Shown here: piece after piece, positions 50,760 to 59,588 of the stretch
How the letters are laid out: each line of letters begins with the position of its first letter
How positions within the stretch are numbered: position 1 is the stretch's first letter
DNA from: CBDCGJ01 sp965238305
GTDB lineage: Bacteria; Pseudomonadota; Alphaproteobacteria; GCA-2731375
DNA: 64,000 nt
NCBI GenBank assembly: GCA_965238305.1
Contig: CBDEHK010000001.1
Span: forward strand, 558,001-622,000
Direction of reading: 5' to 3'
Notes under the pieces: generated by a model
The model's input: the letters and a program-made list of their open reading frames with translations, nothing else
Databases searched by the model: none
What the model was told of the DNA's origin: nothing
Translations under genes and position numbers: made by a program

Positions 50760-51644
50760 TCAAAGTTCAAAATCTTGAAGCCAACTTTCTGGCAAATAAT
50801 CGATGTGATCCCGCACTTTTCGGACCATGTCTTTGTGTTTTTCAACTAGAAACAGTCGAATATCGTCAGGCACTTCGTATGGTTTCTCGGTTTTGTTAAT
50901 GTATCTGTCTTTGAAGCTCTCAATATCGATGTTGTCAATTTCGAGTTCCAAAAATCTTAGTATTCGCCCCATCTCGCCGACAGGGTCACTAAAAATATCT
51001 TCATAAAAACCATAGTGAATTCTGTTGCGCGGAAAATAATATTCCCAATGAACCATTGTACGCCAATATCCCGTCCTAAAAACGTTCCGTGGGTGGGAAA
51101 GGAATCCCTGAATATCTTCAGATTTCATCCCCTGCACGCCACCATCCGCCCGTCCTGGATGACCGTATTTATCGTCTGGAATTTCGGGGTCGGACGGGTC
51201 AAATTCCGTCTCATAACATAGCTGCGACCAGGCGCGTTGGATCGGATTGCGCATAACAAACAGTATTCTTGCATCGGGAAGCAATTTCGCAATAGATTTG
51301 ATTTGTTCCGGGCCAAATACACTGTAGCTAGGTGTCGCATCGACGCAATATTTGTACCCTTCAGCTGGATACAACGAACCGTACCAATACTCAGAGCCAT
51401 CCCTGTTATTTAGAAAATTAGTCCACCAACTTTTGTCTTCGGCAAATTTTTCAGGGTTTGTGTAGATTTCTCGGTGATGTTTTCTAAAAAATAGTCGAAA
51501 TTTCTCCTGGTCTGCCTCAAGTGTGTCGAAATAGTGGATTTCTTTTGCTGGCGGCACCCAAATATCATCATGTAAATTTAGCGCCGAAGCGACCCAACTC
51601 GTCCCAGCCTTCTGCGCTCCAATGAAAAGTAAATTTGGCAGCAT
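50760..51644 (-). CDS. Sulfotransferase domain protein
   Basis: A 294-aa PAPS-dependent sulfotransferase-fold protein. The 5'-phosphosulfate loop is FIGAQKAGTSWVASALN (about residues 7-23) and the 3'-phosphate motif is VMRNPIQRAWSQLCYETEFD (about 129-148). Both are intact. Family members sulfate sugars, lipids or small molecules. Its low G+C compared with its neighbours, and the flanking repeats, suggest horizontal acquisition. No other surface-polysaccharide gene is next to it. Confidence 0.88.
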   Translation of the reverse strand: MLPNLLFIGAQKAGTSWVASALNLHDDIWVPPAKEIHYFDTLEADQEKFRLFFRKHHREIYTNPEKFAEDKSWWTNFLNNRDGSEYWYGSLYPAEGYKYCVDATPSYSVFGPEQIKSIAKLLPDARILFVMRNPIQRAWSQLCYETEFDPSDPEIPDDKYGHPGRADGGVQGMKSEDIQGFLSHPRNVFRTGYWRTMVHWEYYFPRNRIHYGFYEDIFSDPVGEMGRILRFLELEIDNIDIESFKDRYINKTEKPYEVPDDIRLFLVEKHKDMVRKVRDHIDYLPESWLQDFEL

Positions 51645-51802
51645 ATTCTAAAACTCAAAAAGGAAAATTCTTTGATAGGTCCGCGCATTTTAAATGAATG
51701 ATATCGCTTTAACACAATTGAAATGTCCAGTCGAACCTATTTAAATCTATTCTACCAATTTTGGCCGGTGAGATGATTGAGAAAGGTGATGCCGATGGTC
51801 GG

Positions 51803-51883
51803 GCGGTTTGCATTGCAAACAGTTGCCGCTTAATGCACGGTCCATTGGGGTTTTGCTCTTTGCCTTCGCAAAGAGCTTTGGTG
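51803..51883 (+). repeat. tRNA-Ala 3'-flank repeat, copy 1
   Basis: GCGGTTTGCATTGCAAACAG, TAATGCACGGTCCATTGGGG, TTTTGCTCTTTGCCTTCGC, AAAGAGCTTTGGTG. GCTCTTTGC and GCAAAGAGC (51855-51876) form a perfect hairpin. It is followed by GCCGAGGGGAGTTAGTTCAA, which resembles the 3' end of a decayed tRNA gene on the minus strand. Confidence 0.8.
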
Positions 51884-51913
51884 CCGAGGGGAGTTAGTTC
51901 AAATCTCGGCTCT

Positions 51914-51990
51914 CGCGGTTTGCTTCGCAAACAGCTGCCGCCTCATGCACGGACATTTGGGGTTTTGCTCTTTGCTTCGCTAAAGAGCTT

Positions 51991-51994
<4 letters not shown>
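51914..51994 (+). repeat. tRNA-Ala 3'-flank repeat, copy 2 (abuts the tRNA)
   Basis: Same order as copy 1, ending at the CCA-encoding end of the tRNA-Ala gene. The hairpin here (GCTCTTTGC...AAAGAGC) may act as a processing or termination structure for the tRNA. The unoccupied part of the gap (51645-51802) shows nothing else. Confidence 0.8.
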
Positions 51995-52066
<72 letters not shown>

Positions 52067-52192
52067 TTAGAATTGTCTCCGGCGCCAGTTTGGGTCCGGC
52101 GGTGCCGCGCAACTTAGGGTCCGCGGCTGGGGAGATCAAGTGCAAAATCAGGTCGCCGGCGCTTGCGCTACACACGCCCAGCGACCGGATGA

Positions 52193-52561
52193 TCAGGTGT
52201 CTTCTTTGTCGTCTTTTTCGACTTTGATGCCTTCCAAGGCTTCGACGTCGTCGTCGTCATCGTCGTCATCGTTGGCCAGCGCGACCAACTCATCGTCATC
52301 GTCGTCGTCGTCCAGATCGACATCCAGATCATCAGCGCTGGCAACAGCATCTGCCTCGTCATCGCTTTCCGCCGCCGCGACAACGGCGACCTTGGCCTTC
52401 GGTGCAACCACTTTTGGCGTCCGTTTACGCCGGGTCTTGACGACTTCTTCGACAAAAACAGTTTCACATTTCGGACAGGTCGCCGGCTTGTGTTGCATGT
52501 CGTAGAACTTTGCGCCGCATTCCTGGCAAGTTCGTTTGACACCCCATTCGGGCTTCGCCAT
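52193..52561 (-). CDS. FYDLN-acid domain protein (TIGR02300 family)
   Basis: A 122-aa alphaproteobacterial protein of unknown function. The N-terminal zinc ribbon has CQECGAKFYDMQHKPATCPK with two CxxC pairs and the name-giving FYD(L/M) motif. The C-terminal half is very acidic (long Asp/Glu runs), as is usual for the family. GGGAGACGGAACAC precedes the ATG. It typically sits beside aroA, as here (divergent). Confidence 0.93.
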   Translation of the reverse strand: MAKPEWGVKRTCQECGAKFYDMQHKPATCPKCETVFVEEVVKTRRKRTPKVVAPKAKVAVVAAAESDDEADAVASADDLDVDLDDDDDDDELVALANDDDDDDDDVEALEGIKVEKDDKEDT

Positions 52562-52730
52562 GTGTTCCGTCTCCCATTCCTATACCGGACATTGAAATTT
52601 GGCGATGGCAATGCCATGAAGAAAGCGATCTGTCAAAGCTTATTCGAAAATAATTTCGAATTCTGGCCAGGCGAAAGGGTTTATGTTAAAGAGCGCCCGG
52701 TTCCGACACTTATAAATTAACCATTGGTGA

Positions 52731-54074
52731 TTGCTGTTGTCCGCATTGTTAAGCCGCCCCGGCGGCCCCTTAATAGGCGTGGTCCGGGCGCCTGGCGATA
52801 AGTCGATATCCCACCGGGCCCTGATGTTTGGCGCTTTGGCGGTCGGCGAAACGGTCATCGAAGGTCTGCTGGAAAGCGAGGATACACAAGCAACCGCGGC
52901 CGCCCTGCGGGCCTATGGGGCGGAGATCGCTATTGACGCGGCCGGCCACTGGCATATCCACGGCGTCGGCGTCTCCGGCTTTCACCAACCCGAAGATATC
53001 ATCGACCTGGGTAACTCCGGCACCAGCGCCCGGCTGCTGATGGGCTTGGCCGCCAGCCAACCAGTGCAAACGATCTTCACCGGTGATACCAGCTTGCGCA
53101 GCCGCCCGATGGGCCGGGTGATCACGCCATTGTCGCAGATGGGGGCGGAATTTATCGCCCGCGACGGTGGTTTGATGCCGCTGACGGTGATCGGCAGCAA
53201 TAATCCGCTGCCCATCGAATATACCCTGCCGGTGGCCTCGGCCCAGGTCAAATCGTCGGTGCTGTTGGCCGGTCTGGCCGCGCCCGGCGAAACCACCATC
53301 ATCGAAAACACCCCGACCCGGGATCATTCCGAACATATGTTGCGGCATTTTGGGGCCGAGGTGCGGGTCGAGGATTTGGCGGGCGGTGGGCGGCGGATCA
53401 CCATTGTCGGGCAACCGGAATTGACCCCGGCGCGGGTCATTGTCCCTGGCGATCCTTCGTCCGCCGCCTTTCCCCTGGCCGCCGCGGCAATCTGTCCAGG
53501 CTCCGACGTGACCGTGCGCAAGGTCGGCTTGAACCCCCTGCGGGCCGGCTTTATCGATTGCCTGCGCGACATGGGGGCCGATATCGAACTGCAGAATGAA
53601 GACGCCGCACAGGGTGAACCGGTCGCCGATATTCGCCTCCGGAGCGGTCCCTTGCGCGGGATTGAGGTGCCGCCCTGTCGTGCCGCCAGCATGATCGATG
53701 AATATCCGGTCCTGGCCATGGTCGCCAGTTTTGCCGAAGGGCAAACGGTGATGTTGGGCGCAGAGGAACTCCGGGTTAAAGAAAGCGACCGGATCGATGC
53801 GGTCTGTTGCGGCCTGCGGGCTTTCGGTATCGAGGTCGAAGAGCGCCCGGACGGGATGATTGTGCACGGCCAGACCGCGATCTCCGCAAGCGAAAATCAA
53901 CCGGTGACGGTGGCCAGCCGGCTCGATCACCGGATCGCCATGTCCTTTGCCATCCTTGGGCTCAATCAACCGGGCGGGGTACGGATCGACGACGGCAGTG
54001 TGGTCGACACCAGCTTCCCCGGTTTTCGCGAATTGATGACCGGTTTGGGCGCCGACTTGGTGCTGGAGGCTTGA
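52731..54074 (+). CDS. aroA: 3-phosphoshikimate 1-carboxyvinyltransferase (EPSP synthase)
   Basis: A 447-aa enzyme of the shikimate pathway that joins shikimate-3-phosphate and phosphoenolpyruvate. Near the N-terminus APGDKSISHRALMFGALA carries the substrate-binding Lys. LGNSGTSARLLMGLAASQPV (about residues 91-110) is the second signature. The C-terminal part has ELRVKESDRIDAV and DHRIAMSFAILGL. I annotate the TTG at 52731; nearby TTG codons are alternatives. The cmk gene follows after 2 bp. Confidence 0.97.
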   Translation: MLLSALLSRPGGPLIGVVRAPGDKSISHRALMFGALAVGETVIEGLLESEDTQATAAALRAYGAEIAIDAAGHWHIHGVGVSGFHQPEDIIDLGNSGTSARLLMGLAASQPVQTIFTGDTSLRSRPMGRVITPLSQMGAEFIARDGGLMPLTVIGSNNPLPIEYTLPVASAQVKSSVLLAGLAAPGETTIIENTPTRDHSEHMLRHFGAEVRVEDLAGGGRRITIVGQPELTPARVIVPGDPSSAAFPLAAAAICPGSDVTVRKVGLNPLRAGFIDCLRDMGADIELQNEDAAQGEPVADIRLRSGPLRGIEVPPCRAASMIDEYPVLAMVASFAEGQTVMLGAEELRVKESDRIDAVCCGLRAFGIEVEERPDGMIVHGQTAISASENQPVTVASRLDHRIAMSFAILGLNQPGGVRIDDGSVVDTSFPGFRELMTGLGADLVLEA

Positions 54075-54076
54075 AG

Positions 54077-54736
54077 ATGGCGGCGGCGCGGAAGACGATC
54101 ATTGTTGCCATCGACGGGCCGACCGCCTCCGGCAAAGGAACAATCGCCCGCAAATTGGCGGCGCATTTCGATTTTCGCCATCTCGATACTGGGGCGCTTT
54201 ACCGGGCCACAGCGCTAAACTTACGGCTCAAAGGCGGCGATCCGGACAAGCCGGGCGAGGTTTTGGCGGCGGCAATTGCGGTCGGCGACATCTCCCTGAG
54301 CGATCCGCGCCTGCGGCAAGAAGAAATCGGTCTGCTGGCAAGTCAAATTGCGCCGATCCCGGAAATTCGCCGGCAATTGCGTGCTTATCAGCGGGATTTC
54401 GCGGAAAATCCGCCCAATTATGGCCTGGGCGCGGTGCTGGAAGGGCGCGATATCACCACTGTCGTTTGCCCCGATGCGGAGGTCAAAATTTTCATCACCG
54501 CTGGCACCGAAGTGCGGGCCAAGCGGCGTTATGAAGAACTCAAGGGGCGCGGTGAAAACGTCAGCTACGACAAAATCTTAGCAGATTTGCGGCGGCGCGA
54601 CACCCAGGACACCGAGCGTGCCGTAGCGCCCCTGAAACAAGCCGCAGATGCGCACTTGCTTGATACGTCAATATTAGATATAGACACGGCGTTCATGAAA
54701 GCGTGCGAAATTATTGCGTCCTATGTGACGGATTGA
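54077..54736 (+). CDS. cmk: (d)CMP kinase
   Basis: A 219-aa nucleoside monophosphate kinase that phosphorylates CMP/dCMP. The P-loop is AIDGPTASGKGTIARKLAAH (about residues 11-30), followed by FRHLDTGALYRATAL. The substrate-binding LEGRDITTVVCPDAEVKIFI (about 130-149) is typical. The real start is the ATG at 54077, 2 bp after the aroA stop; the open frame extends further upstream only by chance. Confidence 0.97.
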   Translation: MAAARKTIIVAIDGPTASGKGTIARKLAAHFDFRHLDTGALYRATALNLRLKGGDPDKPGEVLAAAIAVGDISLSDPRLRQEEIGLLASQIAPIPEIRRQLRAYQRDFAENPPNYGLGAVLEGRDITTVVCPDAEVKIFITAGTEVRAKRRYEELKGRGENVSYDKILADLRRRDTQDTERAVAPLKQAADAHLLDTSILDIDTAFMKACEIIASYVTD

Positions 54737-54995
54737 GTTAATTTCGAACGCGATCAACGAACTGAAGTTTGAGTAGGATCGACCTATCGTATTTAGATCG
54801 GCTTGAGCAGCGGCAAAAGTCGCCGCCCCGGCATTGTGTTTTACTGAAATTGTTGAGGATAGATCTGGCCGCGTTGATAAGGTGGTCGGACCGAAGGCGA
54901 TTTTGAACTTTGCGACGATAACCATGCGACGATAAAAGACCATCGGAGACAACCGGTAGGCCAGGATAAACAAGTATTAAAGGTATGAACAAACG

Positions 54996-57062
54996 ATGAC
55001 ACAAGAACAACCCGCCGAGGCGATCTCGGATTTTGACGATTTTGAAGCGCTACTCGCTGAAAGCTTCATCACCCAGGACAACCTGGAAGGCAATGTGGTC
55101 AACGGCATCATTATTGCGATTGAAAATGACAATGCCATCATTGATGTCGGCTTGAAAACCGAGGGCCGTATCGCGGTCAAGGAATTTAGTCGGGCCGGCG
55201 AGGAAATCGCCGTAGGCGACAAAATTGATGTTTTCCTAGAACGGATCGAAAACGCCATTGGCGAAGCGGTGCTGAGCCGCGACAAAGCCCGCCGGGAAGA
55301 AGCCTGGAACCATCTGGAAGTTGCTTACGACAAGAACGAACGCGTTGAAGGCGCCATAATCGGCCGTGTCAAAGGCGGCTTCACGGTCGACCTGTCGGGT
55401 GCGGTTGCATTCCTACCGGGCAGCCAAGTGGACATTCGCCCGGTGCGCGATATTGGCCCGCTGATCGGCCTTAAACAACCGTTCCAAATTCTCAAAATGG
55501 ATCGCCGCCGCGGCAATATCGTGGTCTCCCGCCGGGCCGTCCTGGAAGAAACCCGGGCCGAGCAACGCAGCGAAATTGTCGCCAACTTGCAAGAAGGTCA
55601 GGTCCTGGAAGGGGTGGTCAAAAATATCACCGACTATGGTGCTTTTGTTGATTTGGGCGGCGTCGACGGCTTGCTGCACGTCACCGACATGGCCTGGCGC
55701 CGGGTCAATCACCCGAGCGAAGCCCTGGGCATCGGCGAAACCGTAAAAGTCCAAGTGATCAAGGTCAATCCGGAAACCCAACGTATCAGCCTTGGCATGA
55801 AGCAGTTGGAAGCCGATCCTTGGGAAGGCGTCGAGGCGAAATACCCGCGCGACAGCCGCTACAAGGGCCGGGTCACCAACATCACCGATTATGGCGCCTT
55901 TGTCGAATTGGAAGCCGGCGTTGAAGGCTTGGTGCATGTCTCGGAAATGAGCTGGACCAAGAAGAACATTCATCCGGGCAAAATCGTCTCCACCAGCCAG
56001 GAAGTCGAAGTTCAGGTCCTCGACGTCGATCCGGAGAAACGCCGCATCAGCCTGGGTCTGAAGCAATGCCTGGATAATCCATGGCTGACCTTCGAGACCA
56101 CTTTTCCAGTCGGCTCCACCGTCGAAGGTGAGATCAAGAACATCACCGAATTTGGTTTGTTTGTTGGCCTGGACGACGATTTGGACGGCATGGTTCACAT
56201 GTCCGATCTGGATTGGAACCGCTCCGGTGACGATGCCATCGCCGACTATAAAAAAGGCGAAACGGTACAAGCCAAGATCCTCGACATCGACACCGACAAA
56301 GAACGCATCAGCCTCGGTATCAAGCAATTGAAAAGCGATCCGTTCACGCAAGTGTCCGGCTTCAAGAAAGGTGAAATCGTCACCTGCACTGTCGCCGCAA
56401 TCCAGGAGCATGGCATCGAAGTTACGGTCGGCGACAATGTGACCGCCTTCATCAAGAAGACCGATCTGTCGCGGGACCGTTCGGAACAAAAACCGGACCG
56501 CTTCGCTGTTGGTAATAAGGTTGACGCCCGCGTCACCCAAATCGACAAATCAAGCCGCCGCATTTCCCTCTCCATCAAGGCGCGGGAAATTCAAGAAGAG
56601 AAGGAAGCCGTGGCCCAATACGGTTCCTCCGATTCCGGCGCTAGCTTGGGCGATATCCTCGGCCCGGCCTTCCGTGCCCGTCAGGAAGCAACCGACGACG
56701 ATGGGGAAGAGGAAGCGACTGGCGATGAAGAAGAGCTGGAAGTAGAAGCCGCCGCCGAAGTTGCAGCGGCTGAAGAAGCTCCTGTGGAAGAAGCAGCGGC
56801 TGAAGAAGCTCCTGTGGAAGAAGCAGCGGCTGAAGAAGCGCCTGTGGAAGAAGCAGCGGCTGAGGAAGCGCCTGTGGAAGAAGCAGCGGCTGAGGAAGCG
56901 TCTGTGGAAGACGCGGCCGCCGAAGAAGCGCCTGCGGAAGAAGCAGCTGCTGAAGACGCAGCGGCTGAAGACGCAGCGGCTGATGAAGCCCCTGCCGAAG
57001 AGGCAGCGGCGCCTGCGGAAGAAGCAACGAGCGAAGAAGAAGCAAAAAAAGACGCTTCCTAA
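54996..57062 (+). CDS. rpsA: 30S ribosomal protein S1 with an extended Glu/Ala-rich tail
   Basis: A 688-aa protein with six S1 RNA-binding domains (starting near residues 30, 112, 200, 287, 375 and 461; recurring DYGAFVDL/EFGLFVGL strands). It helps unstructured mRNA leaders bind the 30S subunit. The C-terminus after about residue 545 is an acidic, Ala/Pro/Glu-rich tail of some 140 residues with ten-residue repeats (AAEEAPVEEA). That is about 120 residues longer than I expect for an alphaproteobacterial S1. The order cmk-rpsA-ihfB is conserved in the class. Confidence 0.96.
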   Translation: MTQEQPAEAISDFDDFEALLAESFITQDNLEGNVVNGIIIAIENDNAIIDVGLKTEGRIAVKEFSRAGEEIAVGDKIDVFLERIENAIGEAVLSRDKARREEAWNHLEVAYDKNERVEGAIIGRVKGGFTVDLSGAVAFLPGSQVDIRPVRDIGPLIGLKQPFQILKMDRRRGNIVVSRRAVLEETRAEQRSEIVANLQEGQVLEGVVKNITDYGAFVDLGGVDGLLHVTDMAWRRVNHPSEALGIGETVKVQVIKVNPETQRISLGMKQLEADPWEGVEAKYPRDSRYKGRVTNITDYGAFVELEAGVEGLVHVSEMSWTKKNIHPGKIVSTSQEVEVQVLDVDPEKRRISLGLKQCLDNPWLTFETTFPVGSTVEGEIKNITEFGLFVGLDDDLDGMVHMSDLDWNRSGDDAIADYKKGETVQAKILDIDTDKERISLGIKQLKSDPFTQVSGFKKGEIVTCTVAAIQEHGIEVTVGDNVTAFIKKTDLSRDRSEQKPDRFAVGNKVDARVTQIDKSSRRISLSIKAREIQEEKEAVAQYGSSDSGASLGDILGPAFRARQEATDDDGEEEATGDEEELEVEAAAEVAAAEEAPVEEAAAEEAPVEEAAAEEAPVEEAAAEEAPVEEAAAEEASVEDAAAEEAPAEEAAAEDAAAEDAAADEAPAEEAAAPAEEATSEEEAKKDAS
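56764..56913 (+). repeat. Five 30-bp tandem repeats in the rpsA tail
   Basis: Five consecutive units that begin GCAGCGGCTGAAGAAGCTCC and end TGTGGAAGAA encode AAEEAPVEEA. The first two are identical and later ones carry one to four changes. Confidence 0.92.
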
Positions 57063-57075
57063 CGCCAGGGTAATC

Positions 57076-57109
57076 GACCGGCGGCAGAGTTTCGACAGTG
57101 CCGCCGGTC
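57076..57109 (+). terminator. rpsA: Strong hairpin after rpsA
   Basis: GACCGGCGGCA (57076-57086) and TGCCGCCGGTC (57099-57109) form an 11-bp perfect stem with a 12-base loop. There is no long T run behind it, so it may be a mixed terminator or an RNA-stabilising structure. Confidence 0.6.
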
Positions 57110-57141
57110 ACCCATTCTGTTAACGAATAAATGTGGTCCCT

Positions 57142-58038
57142 ATGGATGCAGACAGCATTATTGACCGCCGCCGATTAAAACGGCGCTTGAACTATTGGCG
57201 GGTTACCGCGATTGCGGTTCTGGTTATCTTGGTTGCTGTCGTCGCCAGCGAAACCTATCAGCGCGAGCGCGACCATATCGCCCGCATCTCCATCAAAAAC
57301 ATCATTCTCCAAGATGCCGACCGCGCCTTAGTCCTGAGCAAGATCGCGACGGACGACAACGCCAAGGCTTTGGTCGTGCATATCAACAGTCCCGGCGGCA
57401 CCACCACCGGCAGCGAAGAATTGTATCTGGGCCTGCGGGCCATTGCGGCTGAAAAACCGGTCGTCGCGATTATTGGCACGTTGGGTGCTTCGGGTGGGTA
57501 TATTGCCGCCATCGGTGCCGATCATATTCTGGCGCGCGAAACTTCGTTGACCGGCTCGATCGGCGTCATCCTACAAACGGCGGAATTTTCCGGGCTGATG
57601 GAAAAAGTCGGCATCACCACGGAAAAGATCACCAGCGGCAAGATGAAAGGCGAACCCTCTGCCAACGGGCCGATTAAAGACGACGTCCGCGTCGTCTTTC
57701 AGGAATTGATCGACGATACCCATCAGTGGTTTGTTGGCCTGGTCAAAGAACGTCGGGATTTGAGCGACGCCAAATTGTCCGAAATTGCCGATGGCCGGGT
57801 CTTTACCGGCCGCCAGGCGAAGGAAAATGGCCTGATCGATGCCTTCGGTGGCGAGGCGGCGGCGATTAGCTGGTTGGCGGCCGAAAAGAGCATTGATCGC
57901 GAAATTCCGGTGCAAAATGTCTATTGGGGCCGCGAGGCTGACCCAATCAACCGTCATTTAGACGGTTTAGCGCAACAATTTTCACCTTTCGCGCAGCATA
58001 CCCTTGACGGCCTGTTGGCGCTTTGGCAACCTAAGTAA
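57142..58038 (+). CDS. sppA: Signal peptide peptidase SppA (S49 family)
   Basis: A 298-aa membrane-anchored serine protease that degrades cleaved signal peptides. One membrane segment (VTAIAVLVILVAVVASETYQ) lies near the N-terminus. The catalytic Ser is in IGTLGASGGYIAAIG (about residue 120) and the partner Lys lies in TSGKMKGEPS (about 174). The length fits the short form found outside enterics. The ATG at 57142 is preferred to one 9 bp upstream. The ribosome site is weak. Confidence 0.93.
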   Translation: MDADSIIDRRRLKRRLNYWRVTAIAVLVILVAVVASETYQRERDHIARISIKNIILQDADRALVLSKIATDDNAKALVVHINSPGGTTTGSEELYLGLRAIAAEKPVVAIIGTLGASGGYIAAIGADHILARETSLTGSIGVILQTAEFSGLMEKVGITTEKITSGKMKGEPSANGPIKDDVRVVFQELIDDTHQWFVGLVKERRDLSDAKLSEIADGRVFTGRQAKENGLIDAFGGEAAAISWLAAEKSIDREIPVQNVYWGREADPINRHLDGLAQQFSPFAQHTLDGLLALWQPK

Positions 58039-58062
58039 GTACATGATATTAGGGAATGAATT

Positions 58063-58078
58063 GGTTTCGTACGAAACC
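58063..58078. promoter_or_regulatory. ihfB: Perfect 16-bp palindrome upstream of ihfB
   Basis: GGTTTCGTACGAAACC is its own reverse complement. It lies between sppA and ihfB, 39 bp before the ihfB start, so it may be an operator. Confidence 0.5.
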
Positions 58079-58116
58079 GTTCATCAATCAGTTTCACAAG
58101 CTGGATTGGATGGCCA

Positions 58117-58404
58117 ATGATTAAGTCTGAATTGATTACACGATTGGCAGAAGCAAACCCTCACCTTTATCAGCGCGATGTGGAGCGTATCGTCTCGGCC
58201 ATATTCGATGAAATCACCACAGCCCTGAAAAAGGGCGATCGGGTGGAGTTGCGTGGTTTCGGGGCATTTTCGATCAAACAACGTCCCGCCCGCATGGGCC
58301 GCAATCCGCGTACTGGTGAAGCGGTTCATGTCGCCGAAAAACATGTGCCGTTTTTCAAGACCGGCAAAGAGCTGCGGGAACGCTTGAACGAAAGCGAAGA
58401 ATAG
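58117..58404 (+). CDS. ihfB: Integration host factor subunit beta
   Basis: A 95-aa HU/IHF-fold DNA-bending protein. The beta-arm region has the conserved RPARMGRNPRTGEAVHV with the Pro that intercalates DNA. The early segment SELITRLAEANPHLYQRDVE is typical of the beta subunit. Its position after rpsA and sppA matches other alphaproteobacteria. Confidence 0.96.
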   Translation: MIKSELITRLAEANPHLYQRDVERIVSAIFDEITTALKKGDRVELRGFGAFSIKQRPARMGRNPRTGEAVHVAEKHVPFFKTGKELRERLNESEE

Positions 58405-58448
58405 GGTAGTACCAGCAGCGTTATACTTGAATGTGAGCGCTGAAAACC

Positions 58449-58781
58449 GTGAAATTTCTGTCCTGGATAATTTTGCCAATATTGACGATTGTGCTAGCGG
58501 CTTTTGCTATTGCCAATCGCCATCTCGTCATCGTGAGCGTCGAGCCATTCCCTCTCGCCTTCGAATTACCGCTCTACGCAGTTGTATTCATAACCTTGTT
58601 CTCAGGCTTGCTGCTCGGCGGCCTGGTGGTTTGGTGGCGGCAGGGACGATGGCGGAAAACCGCCCGCGCGAATAAGCGCGAAGTCGGCCGGCTTCAGCAA
58701 CAAATGAACAATCCCAGTCCGGCAAATAGCGACCGGCAGATGGTTCAAGTTCCCGATGGCGCGGTCGCCCCCGGTAGATAA
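58449..58781 (+). CDS. lapA: LapA family inner-membrane protein
   Basis: A 110-aa protein with two membrane segments (FLSWIILPILTIVLAAFAIA and LYAVVFITLFSGLLLGGLVV) and a basic cytoplasmic stretch, the LapA/DUF1049 pattern. In enterics LapA works with LapB in lipopolysaccharide control; that role is not shown in this group. The start codon is GTG at 58449. No lapB follows here. Confidence 0.85.
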   Translation: MKFLSWIILPILTIVLAAFAIANRHLVIVSVEPFPLAFELPLYAVVFITLFSGLLLGGLVVWWRQGRWRKTARANKREVGRLQQQMNNPSPANSDRQMVQVPDGAVAPGR

Positions 58782-58791
58782 TCGCCCCCCA

Positions 58792-58809
58792 GGGTGCGAA
58801 ATCGCATCC
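58792..58809 (+). terminator. Short hairpin after lapA
   Basis: GGGTGCGA and TCGCATCC pair (one G-T pair) around AA, followed by a moderately T-rich stretch. It may attenuate readthrough into pyrF. Confidence 0.4.
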
Positions 58810-58865
58810 TTCCAAATTTGCTTTTATTTCCCTATATATACGGCGCCTCCAGGAGAGCTTGTTAA

Positions 58866-59585
58866 ATGAATACCAGCCCGATCAATTTGCCCCGTGTCCC
58901 GGTTTTTTGCGCCATCGATACGACCGATGTGCAGCATGCCCAAAGCCTTGCGGAAGCCGCCCTTACCGCCGGCATCGGCCTGAAATTTGGCAAGGAATTT
59001 TTCACCCGCAACGGTCCCGACGCGGTGCGTCGGATCACCCGCGACGGCGAAGTGCCGTTCTTCCTCGACCTCAAATTCCACGATATACCGAACACCGTGG
59101 GCGGTGCCATTGCCGCCGCGGGGCCGCTAAATCCAGTGGTACTGAACGTTCACGCCAGCGGCGGGCGGGCGATGATGGAAGCTGCCAGAGATGCCGCCAA
59201 GTCTTGCCTGCAAGCGCCAATGGTGGTTGGCGTTACCATCCTGACCAGCCTGGACGATGAGGATCTGGCCGATATCGGCATCATCGGCCCGGCCCAAGCG
59301 CGCGCCGTTGCCTTGGCAAAACTCAGCCAGGATTGCGGTCTGGCAGGCGTGGTTTGCGCCGGCACCGACATCGCCGCGATCCGACAGGCCTGCGGTGATG
59401 ATTTTTGCCTCATCGTGCCGGGCATCCGGCCCGCCGGAGCCGCCCAGGGCGACCAGAAACGGGTCTTGACGCCGCGTGCTGCGATCGATTTGGGGGCCAG
59501 TTATCTGGTCATCGGGCGCCCGATCACCGGCGCCGACGATCCCGCCGCAGCGGCGCAAGCCATTGCCGCAGAATTGGCGGCCTGA
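58866..59585 (+). CDS. pyrF: Orotidine 5'-phosphate decarboxylase
   Basis: A 239-aa enzyme of pyrimidine synthesis that converts OMP to UMP. The catalytic Asp/Lys tetrad motif is FLDLKFHDIPNTV (about residues 66-78). The phosphate-binding C-terminal VIGRPITGADDPAAA (about 215-229) is conserved. The trpF start follows after 3 bp, so pyrF to folC are likely one transcription unit. Confidence 0.97.
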   Translation: MNTSPINLPRVPVFCAIDTTDVQHAQSLAEAALTAGIGLKFGKEFFTRNGPDAVRRITRDGEVPFFLDLKFHDIPNTVGGAIAAAGPLNPVVLNVHASGGRAMMEAARDAAKSCLQAPMVVGVTILTSLDDEDLADIGIIGPAQARAVALAKLSQDCGLAGVVCAGTDIAAIRQACGDDFCLIVPGIRPAGAAQGDQKRVLTPRAAIDLGASYLVIGRPITGADDPAAAAQAIAAELAA

Positions 59586-59588
59586 ACC

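Noticed and set aside
52770..53969. A 399-codon open frame antisense to aroA
   Set aside because: aroA motifs are clear on the plus strand; the antisense frame is rich in His/Gly/Asp, as expected of a shadow.
55413..56540. A 375-codon open frame antisense to rpsA
   Set aside because: It mirrors the third-position G+C bias of rpsA, has no ribosome site and no recognisable protein features.
56764..56913. Evenly spaced repeats that might be a CRISPR array
   Set aside because: The 30-bp units are adjacent without spacers and in frame with the rpsA coding sequence.
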